Origin: UBA7332 sp051657165
GTDB taxonomy: Bacteria; Bacteroidota; Bacteroidia; Bacteroidales; UBA7332
Reading direction: 5' to 3'
Assembly (NCBI GenBank): GCA_051657165.1
Contig: JBOFKD010000243.1
Location: 3,566-67,565, forward strand
DNA: 64,000 nucleotides
Part shown: piece by piece, positions 26,502 through 35,810 of the stretch
How positions within the stretch are numbered: the stretch's first letter is position 1
Layout of the letters: every line of letters begins with the position of its first letter
Notes under the pieces: model-generated
The model's input: the letters and a program-made list of their open reading frames with translations, nothing else
Told to the model about the DNA's origin: nothing
Databases searched by the model: none
Translations under genes and position numbers: made by a program

Positions 26502-27983
26502 TTAATTTTCAAGATAAACCAAAGAAGATTCCGTGTGAGAAGGACTCAGTGCACTTACCGCATAACGGTATTTGCTATTATAAGGAACATTTGCTTCTGT
26601 CAGTCCCGTTACTTTCACAATATACTGAGGATCATTCTCGTCAATGGGTTTGTTTTTAGGGAATGCATAAACGACAAAACGTTTTGCATCTTTACCTCTT
26701 TCCCAGCTGAGTTTCATTTGTCTGCCCGATGCATCCATGGCAGACATTAACGTACCGGGAGCTTCAGCCTCAATGCGCATTACCCGTGGGTTTTCAGGCG
26801 ATAGTGTCAAATATTTATATTCGTTTCTGACGAGTCTTTTCTTCAGGTTCACTTTGGGTGAGAACAGAGATTTGGCACTAAAATAAATTTCACCTTTCAG
26901 ATTCGGATCTTTCGAATTACGCTGAATCTGGCGTACCAGTTCTTTAGGGGTATGCCATGCCTTTTGTTTAGCCTCTTTACTTACACGGTAAGGAGCCAGT
27001 CCGGCATACACGCTCGCTCCGTAATTGTACTTCGACCACCAGTCTGCCAGAATTGCATAATCGGCAATCTCATATCCGATATTGAAGTACAACTGAGGTA
27101 ATACATAGTCAATCCATTTCTCCTGCTGCCATTTCAGAATATCAGCGTAGAGTCCGTCATAGTTTGTGGTTCCGCCTTTTGTTTTAGAACCGCGCGGATC
27201 TTCTTTATCATTACGCCAGATAGCAAACGGAGAGATTCCGAATTCCACCCATGGTTTTATCGATTTTATTGTCTGATTGATCTCGCAGATTATTTTATTC
27301 ACATTATCCCGGCGCCACTCTTCTTTATCCGTAAATCCGCGCGGATGAGCCTGAAACGTCGCTTCATCCGGGAACTCCTGCCCGGCAATCTTATACGGAT
27401 AGAAATAATCATCCATATGAATCGCATCAATATCATAGTTTGTCACGATATCAGCCACAACATTATTTGCAAACTGACGCACCTCATCCAGTCCCGGATT
27501 GAAATATTCAGCTTTACCGTACGTAACAAACCATTCAGGATGTTTAAAGCGGATATGATCCTTATCATATCCGGTCATACGGGTCGTGTCATTATTCACC
27601 CTGTACGGATTTAACCAAACATGAATGTACATTCCCCTTTTATGGCATTCGTCAATCGCAAACTGAAGCGGATCATAACCGGGATCTTCACCCTGCTTAC
27701 CCGTAAGCCAGTGACTCCACGGCTCATATTTTGATTTGTAAAATGCATCAGCAGTCGGACGAATCTGAAACACGATTGTGTTCATGTTATAAGAAGCCAC
27801 CTCATCCAGCATCTTTACCATTTCCTCTTTTTGCATACCGGCACTTAAACCTCTTTTAGAAGGCCAGTCAATATTGGCAACCGTAGCAATCCACACTCCC
27901 CTTAACTGTCTCTTTGGATGCGAAGCAAAAACGTTTAACGCAAGCAATAGAGTTACAGCCAATAATAATCTTTTTTTGATCAT
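26502..27983 (-). CDS. GHL10 (DUF187) glycosidase, DigH-like
   Basis: About 493 residues. The start at 27983 is chosen for the signal peptide MIKKRLLLAVTLLLALNVFA; the longer frame to 28055 runs into the previous gene. The GHL10 barrel starts at LRGVWIATVANIDWPSKRG and continues through FQIRPTADAFYKSKYEPWSH, VWLNPYRVN and DAIHMDDYFYPY, followed by a C-terminal fibronectin-like domain. E. coli DigH of this family cleaves peptidoglycan glycan strands that lack stem peptides, which fits the NamZ and GH20 neighbours. Activity here is inferred from the family. Confidence 0.82.
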   Translation of the reverse strand: MIKKRLLLAVTLLLALNVFASHPKRQLRGVWIATVANIDWPSKRGLSAGMQKEEMVKMLDEVASYNMNTIVFQIRPTADAFYKSKYEPWSHWLTGKQGEDPGYDPLQFAIDECHKRGMYIHVWLNPYRVNNDTTRMTGYDKDHIRFKHPEWFVTYGKAEYFNPGLDEVRQFANNVVADIVTNYDIDAIHMDDYFYPYKIAGQEFPDEATFQAHPRGFTDKEEWRRDNVNKIICEINQTIKSIKPWVEFGISPFAIWRNDKEDPRGSKTKGGTTNYDGLYADILKWQQEKWIDYVLPQLYFNIGYEIADYAILADWWSKYNYGASVYAGLAPYRVSKEAKQKAWHTPKELVRQIQRNSKDPNLKGEIYFSAKSLFSPKVNLKKRLVRNEYKYLTLSPENPRVMRIEAEAPGTLMSAMDASGRQMKLSWERGKDAKRFVVYAFPKNKPIDENDPQYIVKVTGLTEANVPYNSKYRYAVSALSPSHTESSLVYLEN

Positions 27984-27996
27984 AATCGTATCGTTC

Positions 27997-29202
27997 TTAT
28001 TCTGTATATTCTTTTCCGTGAAGACGGGACCATATTTTATCCCGCAAATTATCATTATACATTTTCATATTCTTCCGGGTCGGATAAACTCGGTTTGTCA
28101 GCAGTATCAGGTAAAGATCTTTGTCTGCATCAATCCAGAAGTAAGTACCTGTAAAACCTGTATGGCCAAAGGAATTCAGCGAATACACTCCTGATTCAGG
28201 ATTACGCTTATCAAATCCTATTCCTCTGAAAATACCTTTTTCCAGATAAGGAGAGGACGTGAAAAGAGCAATTGTTTCTTCATTAATAATTCGTTTTCCT
28301 CTGAATACACCCTTATTGAGAATCATCTCACAAAAATGACTTACATCCCGGGCATTAGAAAACAGTCCGGCATGCCCGGCTACATTCCCCAATACAGCCG
28401 CAAACTCATCATGCGTATAACCACGAATGGGCTGCATCCGGAAAACACTGTCAATTTCAGTCGGAATGATATGTTTCATCTTTACACGCCGCAATGGCAC
28501 ATAACCGGTAGCAGGCATATCCAGTAATTTATACATTTCACCGGCAAGTACATCCAGTGTCTTTCCGCTAACCTGTTCAAGCATTCGCTGGGCCAGGTAG
28601 AGATTTAAATCGCTGTACTGATACTTTCCTATTTTATCTTTTTGCTGAGCCTGTGCGATCTGCCGGTCTATAACTGAATAGAAAGCCGGATTAATCCACA
28701 TCGTATCTGAGACCTGATTATATCCTTGCAGGGGGTTTGCAGAGATGTAATCCGTGTTCATACAATCCTTATAGAACGGAATGAACGGACGTAACCCTGT
28801 CACATGAGTCATCAGGTCCAGAAAAGTGATTCCTGCCAGCGGAGAATCTGCATACTGAGGCAATAAATCTCCGACCTTGCTTTCCGGTGAAATCAGACCC
28901 TGATCGTAAAGTTTCATCGCCACCAGAGTAGTGCCAATCACTTTCGAACAGGAAGCCATATCATAAACATCCTTAGAAGAAACCTTCACCCCGTTTTCAT
29001 AATCCTGATAGCCGAAGTTACGGGAATAAATAACTTTATCGCCTGTACCTGCCAGCACCTGTGCTCCCGGGAAGAAAGACTCTGATAAGGAGTGTTTCAT
29101 GATGGAGTCAATATAATGCTTAATATCTTTATCCGGTTTTACGGCACCGGCTTCACTGCACAAGAGTAAAGCCAGCATAAAAGGTAATATCCGTTTTTTC
29201 AT
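27997..29202 (-). CDS. Periplasmic serine hydrolase of the beta-lactamase/penicillin-binding fold
   Basis: A 401-residue class-C-type serine hydrolase with a signal peptide (1-20). The active-site SxxK is SCSK at 84-87, followed by YSD at about residue 196 and HTGFTG near residue 350 in place of KTG. HTG-type members are typically esterases, D-aminopeptidases or DD-peptidases rather than resistance beta-lactamases. In Bacteroidota a domain of this kind is often coupled to exo-hexosaminidases in peptidoglycan recycling. In the operon it sits between GH20 (20 bases) and GHL10 (13 bases). It may trim peptides or esters from wall fragments. Confidence 0.78.
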   Translation of the reverse strand: MKKRILPFMLALLLCSEAGAVKPDKDIKHYIDSIMKHSLSESFFPGAQVLAGTGDKVIYSRNFGYQDYENGVKVSSKDVYDMASCSKVIGTTLVAMKLYDQGLISPESKVGDLLPQYADSPLAGITFLDLMTHVTGLRPFIPFYKDCMNTDYISANPLQGYNQVSDTMWINPAFYSVIDRQIAQAQQKDKIGKYQYSDLNLYLAQRMLEQVSGKTLDVLAGEMYKLLDMPATGYVPLRRVKMKHIIPTEIDSVFRMQPIRGYTHDEFAAVLGNVAGHAGLFSNARDVSHFCEMILNKGVFRGKRIINEETIALFTSSPYLEKGIFRGIGFDKRNPESGVYSLNSFGHTGFTGTYFWIDADKDLYLILLTNRVYPTRKNMKMYNDNLRDKIWSRLHGKEYTE

Positions 29203-29222
29203 AGTTTACAGTCAGTTAATCA

Positions 29223-31421
29223 TTAAGGAATCAGGCGAAGATCTTTCACCGCAAGTAGCGGCTCCTCATTTTCAGCTGCTATATTAATCCGGATAGCACG
29301 AAAAGGTTTACTACGGTCCATTTTCAAAGTCAGCTGTCCGTCTTCCAGCTCTCCTGCTTTCTCAAAATTCGTACCATCATAAGAGATCTCTACATTTCCT
29401 TCTGTCAGCACATATCGGGATATATTCTGCAAGCCCGTTTCAATCTCAATCCTTGAACATGATACAGGTTCAGTATAATCAAAGCGAATCCAGTCGCCGG
29501 CTTTACATGCACGCATACTGCGGTAATACGTTTTCGGATTATTATCTTTCAGCTGTGCCAGTTCAAAATGTTTCCGTTCATCCAGCGAAGAGGTTACTTT
29601 AACCTCCGGATTCAGATTCGGAGTACGCTCAATGCCTTCCGCTTCAACAACCGGACTGCGACTGCCTTTATAGAAAGAGCGAAAACGATACTCATTCATT
29701 TTATCATAAGCCAGAGGAGCTGTATATACAGAAGATTGCTCCGTTGGTTCTGACCCGTCAGTTGTATAATATACCGGTATACCTGCGTAAGGCGGAGTTG
29801 CTATAATCTGATTATCTGCAAGAACCGCAACCGGAGGATTCAGACGGAACTGCACACCTATATTTGTCAGACGATCCAGATGTTTGGCATACAATCGTTT
29901 GTAGAAATCCTCGTAATTTTTATTCTCGGGATTTGTCCAGCCTACTTCAGCAAGTGCACACAAGCGCGGGTAGGTCTGATACTCTACAAAACGGAAAGGC
30001 TTGTCCAGACTTTCGCTCCACAAAGCTCCCTGCACACCCTGAATAAGTGTCATATTTTCAGGAGATACATCTGCTGTTTGCGATGGATCAAACGAATAGG
30101 TTTTATCCAATGTCACGATACCGGCCCAATTATGTCCCCTCTCAGAAGGAGACTGCTGCATATCCAGGTAACAATATTCGCCCGGCATCATAATGGTTTT
30201 CAACTGTTTATTCAATGCTTTCGCCCCATGTTTAGATGTTTGCCATGCAAAAACAAGCGTTTCAGGACCAACCTCTCCTTCATTAATAATTTCATTCCAG
30301 CCCGCCATTTTCTTGCCATGTTTCTGCACAATAGCTTCCATACGCTTCATGAAATAGTTTTCCAGTTTCAGATCCGTATCGTAATTCTGCTCTTGCTTAA
30401 GTTTCTGGCAACGCTCGCATTGTTTCCAGGGTGATGGATTCACCTCATCTCCACCTACATGGATATACTGATTAGGGAATAATACTGCAATTTCAGCGAT
30501 GATACCATCCAGTATCTCATAGTTTTCCTCTCGTCCCACACACCACAGATTCCGGTTTTCACCGTTTACGCTCATAGACGTATCGACAACCGTGCACATA
30601 ATCTCCGGATAGGTAGAAGTTACAGCCTTACTATGTCCGGGTAAATCTATTTCCGGAATCACTTCGATATGGAGTTTTCGCGCATGAGCCAGAATTTCTT
30701 TTACATCCTCCTGTGTATAAAAGCCTCCATAGCGTTTTTTACCGGAGCCGTATGCCGGAGGAAGCACTTCTCCCGGACCTCTCCATGCTCCTTTTGACGT
30801 TAATTCAGGATACTTCTTAATCTCAAGCCTCCAGCCATTATCGTCACTCAGATGCCAGTGAAAAGTATTGAGTTTATGGACAGCCATCCAGTCCAGGTAT
30901 TTCATCACGAACTCTTTATCAAAGAATTGACGGGAAACATCCAGCATCATCCCCCTCCATGCATATTTGGGAGCATCCTGAACAGATATATGTGGAAAAA
31001 TAAATTGGGCGTCATTTAACGAACCTGTATAGATATCTGCCGGAGCCAGCTGAAGAAGAGACTGAATGCCATAGAATATACCTGTAGGCGTAGCCGCCTG
31101 AATGGTAATGCCTTTCGCATTAATTTCAAGATTATATCCCTCCTCACCTGTCTGATATGATGGATCGCAAAGCAGAGCCACATAGTTTTTTTTCGGTTGC
31201 TTTTTAGTTGGCTTCAGCATTCCATTAAATGCTTTTTCCAGTAATGCCGCATCTGCTGCACAACCTTTCACAAAAAGCTTCGTATGATTATTTACGCTAA
31301 AGTATCCCTGACTTACCGTCATTTGATTCGGTTGCGGGATAATGGAGGGTTCAAAGGCATATAAAGATGTTGCAAGACACAACACCGTAAAGATTGATTT
31401 AATTCGCATGGGTATTTTCAT
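29223..31421 (-). CDS. GH20 exo-beta-N-acetylhexosaminidase
   Basis: A 732-residue secreted GH20 enzyme that releases terminal GlcNAc/GalNAc. A signal peptide covers residues 1-22 (an alternative start is Met5). The GH20b domain is at about 25-150 and the barrel at about 154-500, with WHLSDDNGWRLE and the catalytic pair in HVGGDEVNPSPW (D325, E326). A CHB_HEX-type domain follows (YYTTDGSEPTEQSS), then an F5/8-type C-terminal carbohydrate-binding domain (residues about 610-732). In the operon it would remove GlcNAc from chain ends alternately with the GH171 muramidase. Gap of 79 bases from the symporter gene. Confidence 0.92.
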   Translation of the reverse strand: MKIPMRIKSIFTVLCLATSLYAFEPSIIPQPNQMTVSQGYFSVNNHTKLFVKGCAADAALLEKAFNGMLKPTKKQPKKNYVALLCDPSYQTGEEGYNLEINAKGITIQAATPTGIFYGIQSLLQLAPADIYTGSLNDAQFIFPHISVQDAPKYAWRGMMLDVSRQFFDKEFVMKYLDWMAVHKLNTFHWHLSDDNGWRLEIKKYPELTSKGAWRGPGEVLPPAYGSGKKRYGGFYTQEDVKEILAHARKLHIEVIPEIDLPGHSKAVTSTYPEIMCTVVDTSMSVNGENRNLWCVGREENYEILDGIIAEIAVLFPNQYIHVGGDEVNPSPWKQCERCQKLKQEQNYDTDLKLENYFMKRMEAIVQKHGKKMAGWNEIINEGEVGPETLVFAWQTSKHGAKALNKQLKTIMMPGEYCYLDMQQSPSERGHNWAGIVTLDKTYSFDPSQTADVSPENMTLIQGVQGALWSESLDKPFRFVEYQTYPRLCALAEVGWTNPENKNYEDFYKRLYAKHLDRLTNIGVQFRLNPPVAVLADNQIIATPPYAGIPVYYTTDGSEPTEQSSVYTAPLAYDKMNEYRFRSFYKGSRSPVVEAEGIERTPNLNPEVKVTSSLDERKHFELAQLKDNNPKTYYRSMRACKAGDWIRFDYTEPVSCSRIEIETGLQNISRYVLTEGNVEISYDGTNFEKAGELEDGQLTLKMDRSKPFRAIRINIAAENEEPLLAVKDLRLIP

Positions 31422-31500
31422 TTAGTCTGGTTAATGGGAAGAATCAAGCCTCTCCGTAAAAGCAAAGAGGCCTGATTATAAATATAGATCGACAGTGCGT

Positions 31501-32952
31501 TTATCTCTTTTTTGTCCGTAGAATAAAAAATCCGGTAAACGTAAAGAAAGCATTGAACAACAGCAATTCGTAACTAAACTGATATCCGTTGAACCAGGCT
31601 TCCGAGTTACTGCTCAGTATATAACACAGGATAGGTGAAATAATGGCAACAATCGGAACGAAGCGGTCCTTCACCTGCCATTTCGTAAGAATACCGAAAA
31701 GGAACATTCCTAATATAGGACCGTAAGTATAACTGGCCAGAATATATACGGCATCAATTACACTCGTATTATTCAGCATCTCAAAGACAATAATAACAAG
31801 ACCCATCAGTATAGACATCACAATGTGTACTCGTTTTCGAATGGAGGTAACCTCTGCATCTGTCTTCTTGCGGGTACTACCCAGCACATCCACAGTAAAA
31901 GAAGTCGTTAGTGCCGTCAAAGCAGATCCTGCACTTGAATATGCCGCTGAGATCAGTCCCAGCACAAAAAGAATCCCCACAATCTGCGGGAAATGTCCTC
32001 CTGTTGCAATCATCGGGAAAAGATTATCGCTCTTAGCCGGCAAAATAACTCCTTTATGAATGGCAAATGTATATAGCAATACTCCTAAACAAAGAAATAG
32101 AAGATTCACCGGAAGCATTGATACACCACACGAAAGGACATTCTTCTGAGCATCACGAATGTTTTTACAACTCAGATTCTTTTGCATCATATCCTGATCC
32201 AGTCCGGTCATTGCAATAGTCGTAAATGCACCTGCCAGAAACTGTTTGAAGAAATTACGCTTATCATTCAGATCATCAAAAAAGAATACGCGCGAATAAT
32301 CACTGTCGGCAACCGTATTAATCACTCCTTTGAAAGAAAGACCCATATCATCCGCTATGTAATAGATACATAACACCACCGAAGCAAGCAATGCAAAAGT
32401 CTGTAATGTATCTGTCCAGATCAGTGTTTTGACTCCTCCGCGAAATGTATAAAGCCAGATCAGACCGATTGTAAACAATACATTCACGGCAAATGGGATA
32501 CCCATAGAATCGAAAATAAGAAGCTGAAGCACACTCGACACCAGGAACATACGCACCGATGCTCCTAACATCTTTGACAAAAAGAAAAACCAGGCTCCGG
32601 TTTTATAGGACGAAAAGCCGAAACGATTTTCCAGATATTCATAGATCGAAACCAGGTTCATCCGGTAATAAAGCGGAATCAGAATAAAGGCTATCGCAAT
32701 GTACCCCACAATAAAACCCAGTACCATCTGGATATACGAGAAACTGCTTGCCTGTACCCATCCGGGTACAGAAATAAACGTTACGCCGGATATGGATGTA
32801 CCGATCATGGCAAAAGCAACCACATACCAGGGAGATTTACGGTTTCCGACAAAGAAACCCTGATTATCGGCTTTGCGTCCCGTAATATACGAAACAAGAT
32901 AGAGTAAACCGAAGTAAAAAATAATTGTGCAAATGACTAGCCAGGAGCTCAT
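31501..32952 (-). CDS. Sodium:solute symporter (SSS family), probably a MurNAc or amino-sugar importer (MurT-like)
   Basis: A 483-residue inner-membrane symporter with about 13 hydrophobic segments and the SSS signature (FAMIGTSISGVTFISVPGW; GLISAAYSSAGSALTALTT). It begins with no cleaved signal and ends in a basic tail. Tannerella forsythia and relatives have an SSS-type MurNAc transporter encoded with muropeptide-sugar genes; the NamZ gene immediately upstream here (79 bases) supports MurNAc as the cargo. The cytoplasmic kinase and etherase (MurK, MurQ) are not in the window, so they must be encoded elsewhere. Cargo is inference. Confidence 0.8.
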   Translation of the reverse strand: MSSWLVICTIIFYFGLLYLVSYITGRKADNQGFFVGNRKSPWYVVAFAMIGTSISGVTFISVPGWVQASSFSYIQMVLGFIVGYIAIAFILIPLYYRMNLVSIYEYLENRFGFSSYKTGAWFFFLSKMLGASVRMFLVSSVLQLLIFDSMGIPFAVNVLFTIGLIWLYTFRGGVKTLIWTDTLQTFALLASVVLCIYYIADDMGLSFKGVINTVADSDYSRVFFFDDLNDKRNFFKQFLAGAFTTIAMTGLDQDMMQKNLSCKNIRDAQKNVLSCGVSMLPVNLLFLCLGVLLYTFAIHKGVILPAKSDNLFPMIATGGHFPQIVGILFVLGLISAAYSSAGSALTALTTSFTVDVLGSTRKKTDAEVTSIRKRVHIVMSILMGLVIIVFEMLNNTSVIDAVYILASYTYGPILGMFLFGILTKWQVKDRFVPIVAIISPILCYILSSNSEAWFNGYQFSYELLLFNAFFTFTGFFILRTKKR

Positions 32953-33031
32953 AATCTTTTATTTATATAGAATATTTCGGGCAATATTATTAAACCGGAA
33001 GATTCTGTTTCTGTAAACTATTTGATTGTGT

Positions 33032-34207
33032 TTAATTCTCAGGATATAATAAATAAGGAGCACGCTGTTGTTTGAACTTCGTTACATCATCAGCCCACAT
33101 TGCCTTAATTTCAGCAGCACTTTTCCCCTGTTTGATCATCTTACGTACATAATCAACTCCTATAAGCTTTTCAAAGAAAGGACGAAAGAAGTGATCATCC
33201 AGATTCAGATTATTATAAGCATCAATTACAGGACCCAGATCCACACCATTTTTCCATACCTCTTCGTTCGAAGGAACAGTTTGCATATCTACACCATAGC
33301 ATGTTTTATTTAACTGAGGAGGAAACTTTGCTCCCGGGATACTTCGTGGAGTGAATTCAAAATCATATCCTTTCATGTTGGGGTGTCCGTAAACCTGAAA
33401 AGGAAAATCTGTTCCACGGCCTAAACTAACAGGTGTAGCTTCAAAGAAACAAAGAACAGGATAAAGATAAATCGAACGCATATTCGGAAGGTTCGGAGAC
33501 GGAGCTACCGGTAACTCGTACATCGTCTGATGTGTATAATTCTTGCATTTTACAACATTTACATCACACTGACGACCTTCCGGCAACCATTTCTCGCCAT
33601 TAATCATCATCGCCAGTTCACCCAGAGTCATACCATGTACGACAGGTATCGGCAACCATCCCACACCCGATTTGTGTTTCATATCCAGAATCGGACCATC
33701 CACATAATGTCCGTTCGGATTCGGACGGTCCAGCACGATCATTTTAACGTTATTCTCGGCACAAGCATCCATCATACGTGCCATTGTGGTCAGATAAGTA
33801 TAATAGCGTAAACCTACATCCTGTAAATCATATACCAGAACATCAATACTTTTCATAACTTCCGCATTGGGTTTTCCGGTATCTCCGTCATATAATGAGC
33901 GAATAGGAATTCCTGTTTTCTGATCAACAGAGCTACTCACATGCTCGCCTGCATCAGCATCTCCTCTGAAACCGTGTTCAGGCGAAAAAATAGATACTAC
34001 ATTATATTTTTTCCGGTGAAGAAAATCTACAAGATGCTCATTTCCGATCATACCTGTATGGTTAGATAAAACCGCAATCTTTTTCCCTTTCAGTAAAGGC
34101 AGATATTCATCTGTAGATTCAGCACCTACTTTTACCGGTGCACTTTTAGCAAAACAGGTCATTACAACCATTACTAATACAGAGATCGTTAAACAGAGTT
34201 TTTTCAT
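33032..34207 (-). CDS. namZ: NamZ-type exo-beta-N-acetylmuramidase (DUF1343, GH171)
   Basis: A 391-residue DUF1343 protein with a signal peptide (1-20). Characterised members (NamZ of Bacillus and Tannerella) remove terminal MurNAc from peptidoglycan glycans. Family motifs are intact: SPEHGFRG at 75-82 (containing the conserved glutamate thought to be catalytic), VYDLQDVGLRYYTY and VLDRPNPNG. It is the first gene of the eight-gene minus-strand operon. This gene is the main reason for reading the operon as one for peptidoglycan or other MurNAc-containing glycans. Confidence 0.9.
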   Translation of the reverse strand: MKKLCLTISVLVMVVMTCFAKSAPVKVGAESTDEYLPLLKGKKIAVLSNHTGMIGNEHLVDFLHRKKYNVVSIFSPEHGFRGDADAGEHVSSSVDQKTGIPIRSLYDGDTGKPNAEVMKSIDVLVYDLQDVGLRYYTYLTTMARMMDACAENNVKMIVLDRPNPNGHYVDGPILDMKHKSGVGWLPIPVVHGMTLGELAMMINGEKWLPEGRQCDVNVVKCKNYTHQTMYELPVAPSPNLPNMRSIYLYPVLCFFEATPVSLGRGTDFPFQVYGHPNMKGYDFEFTPRSIPGAKFPPQLNKTCYGVDMQTVPSNEEVWKNGVDLGPVIDAYNNLNLDDHFFRPFFEKLIGVDYVRKMIKQGKSAAEIKAMWADDVTKFKQQRAPYLLYPEN

Positions 34208-34325
34208 AAAGCTGAGTTAGTCGTTAGTGTTTTAAGATTCGAGAAGGTCATTCATGTTCTAAAATTTTGATTTCTCTTTTATGTGCCCTGCACTTTTGTA
34301 CCGGATATATCAAAATGTTCTTTCT

Positions 34326-34333
34326 CAAAAGTA
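34326..34333 (-). promoter_or_regulatory. Candidate -7 box for the namZ operon
   Basis: The minus strand has TACTTTTG, matching TAnnTTTG, about 120 bases before the namZ start. The -33 region at about 34350 lacks a clear TTG, so this is a weak call. The rest of the 446-base gap between namZ and the tRNA gene is AT-rich and shows nothing else. Confidence 0.4.
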
Positions 34334-34610
34334 AACAAACGTTTCATCCAGACACTATTTTAATATATATTTTAACAATAAGAAATAAATAATCACTTAA
34401 CTATCCTTACGATACCCATACAACTCTTATAAATAAGTCTCATACAAAAACTACACTACTAACAGATATTAAATCAATAGGTTTAAAAATATCAAATACT
34501 ACTATACAGAGCAATAATTAACAAAGTTAAACAGCACAAGAATAATAAAGAACAGCACCCGGCCTTTAGAGAGCTATCTGACATAAACTCATAAAAAAAC
34601 CACTAATAAA

Positions 34611-34641
34611 TTTGCAGTAACAAAAAACTATCGTATCTTTG
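34611..34641 (+). promoter_or_regulatory. Promoter of the initiator tRNA gene
   Basis: TTTG (-33) at 34611-34614 and TATCTTTG (-7) at 34634-34641 are separated by 19 bases, an exact match to the Bacteroidota consensus, 12 bases before the tRNA. Confidence 0.85.
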
Positions 34642-34653
34642 CATCATAAACAT

Positions 34654-34725
<72 letters not shown>

Positions 34726-34732
34726 CTAAGTA

Positions 34733-34762
34733 AAAGAGGTTTCAGAGATGAAGCCTCTTTTT
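34733..34762 (+). terminator. Terminator after the initiator tRNA
   Basis: AGAGGTTTC pairs with GAAGCCTCT (one G-T pair) and is followed by eight Ts. Confidence 0.88.
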
Positions 34763-34949
34763 TTTGTTATACAGATACACATCCGGGATGCCCGAATCTA
34801 CATTTGGGTATCCGAAATAACTCCCGGAAAGTATCGCCAGAACATATGAATATATATTTTCATTTAAATAATCTTGTACGTCCATACGGTTGAAAATTCA
34901 GACTATCCTTTCGTTTACAATAAACACACTACATGAAGTTTTTGATTTT

Positions 34950-35150
34950 CATTTGCCATCATTTGCCATACGCGCTAAAAAACAAAATAAATATCTAATT
35001 ATCAAATATATACATCATGGCAAATACTATGGCAATTCATGGCAATTGAATTTGATTTGCCATAGTATTTGCCATAGCAATCGCCATACATTAACTGATT
35101 GTTATCTAGCCAATTATATATAAAGATATGCTCCAATGGCAATTCATGGC
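34950..35150. repeat. Array of ATTTGCCAT / ATGGCAA(A/T)T words
   Basis: Two ATTTGCCAT copies at 34951-34969 face ATGGCAAAT and two ATGGCAATT copies at about 35017-35047. A further ATTTGCCAT group sits at 35053-35087, and two more ATGGCAATT copies at 35135-35153. The words thus form nested inverted clusters. Reading frames through it give periodic peptides (CHSICHS type) but no plausible protein. Not recognised as any known element. Confidence 0.7.
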
Positions 35151-35156
35151 AATTAA

Positions 35157-35345
35157 AACAGAAAAACTCTGTGTACCGTTTTTTAATCACTTTATAGCTT
35201 CCGAAAATCCTCTTAAATGATTTCCCACTTCCTCTTAAGCAAATTTCCAACTGCATGATCATACCCGTTTGCAAGTAGCAAAATAAAATTAGCAAGTAGC
35301 AAAATAAGTTTTGCAAGTAGCAAACTGAAATTTGCTACTTGCAAA
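35157..35345 (-). repeat. Intergenic mosaic repeat, inverted relative of the one at 47114
   Basis: Read on the minus strand this has four TTTGCTACTTGCAAA-type words (35268-35345, three in one direction and one reversed), then TGATCATGCAGTTGGAAATT, CTTAAGAGG words and CACAGAGTTTTT. The same order, TTTGCTACTTGCAA, TGATCTTGCAGTTGGAAATT, TTAAGAGAA words, AAAAAACTCTGTGTG (a matching CTCTGTGT tract in the other sense), is found on the plus strand at 47114-47250. This shows one dispersed repeat family. No gene is supported in it. Confidence 0.7.
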
Positions 35346-35379
35346 TAAACACACTCATAAAAACCTCCGTTCCGCTTCA

Positions 35380-35620
35380 TAAAAACAACCGTATATCATT
35401 GTTTCCCCAACCGTATATATTCGCAAGGATAAACCGATAATTAATTGCTGTATATAAGTTACTTAGTTCATTCAACCGCATCCTTTACAAATCCGCTCCG
35501 GAGGGGGTACAAATCCGCTCCGGACCGGTTTTATTTCCGCTCCGGAGCGGATTGTATTCCGGTCCGGAGCGGAAATATAAATCATCCGTATTTCGCAACT
35601 AAACCATCCGTATATAATAA
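35380..35620. repeat. Blocks of CCGTATAT words and of TCCGCTCCGGA palindromes
   Basis: CCGTATAT-type words recur at about 35389, 35409, 35588 and 35608. Between them (35490-35573) lie five copies of TCCG(C/G)TCCGGA, one of them part of the perfect 16-base palindrome TCCGCTCCGGAGCGGA. The GC-rich block contrasts sharply with the AT-rich surroundings. It continues the string of short-word arrays that starts at 34950; function unknown. The bases from 35621 to 35746 show nothing recognisable. Confidence 0.65.
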
Positions 35621-35746
35621 ATAATTCCTCCTTTGTTCCGACTAATATATACGTATATTCGCTGGCATTTATACCTTTTTCTATCTGTAAATCTAAGTTT
35701 TATCCAACTGTTCTGAAATCCTCTTTAGTGAGAATATTTAATTTCC

Positions 35747-35765
35747 GGCGGTGGTTGTTTGTGAA
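35747..35765 (+). repeat. Right-end fragment of the 335-base palindromic element
   Basis: GGCGGTGGTTGTTTGTGAAA is the right terminus of the structured repeat without the rest. It lies 46 bases before the left end of the complete copy, the same spacing seen between the complete copy and the next fragment at 36190. Confidence 0.75.
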
Positions 35766-35810
35766 AAAGTCAGACAAAAACTACTTTCTGAAAGATTGTA
35801 AAGCAACCAA

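Noticed and set aside
27997..29202. Beta-lactamase resistance gene
   Set aside because: It has HTG in place of KTG and sits in a glycan-degradation operon; a resistance role is not supported.
34890..35316. Frames on both strands across the word arrays (77 and 104 codons)
   Set aside because: Compositions are odd and explained by ATTTGCCAT and TTTGCTACTTGCAAA repeats; no recognisable domain.
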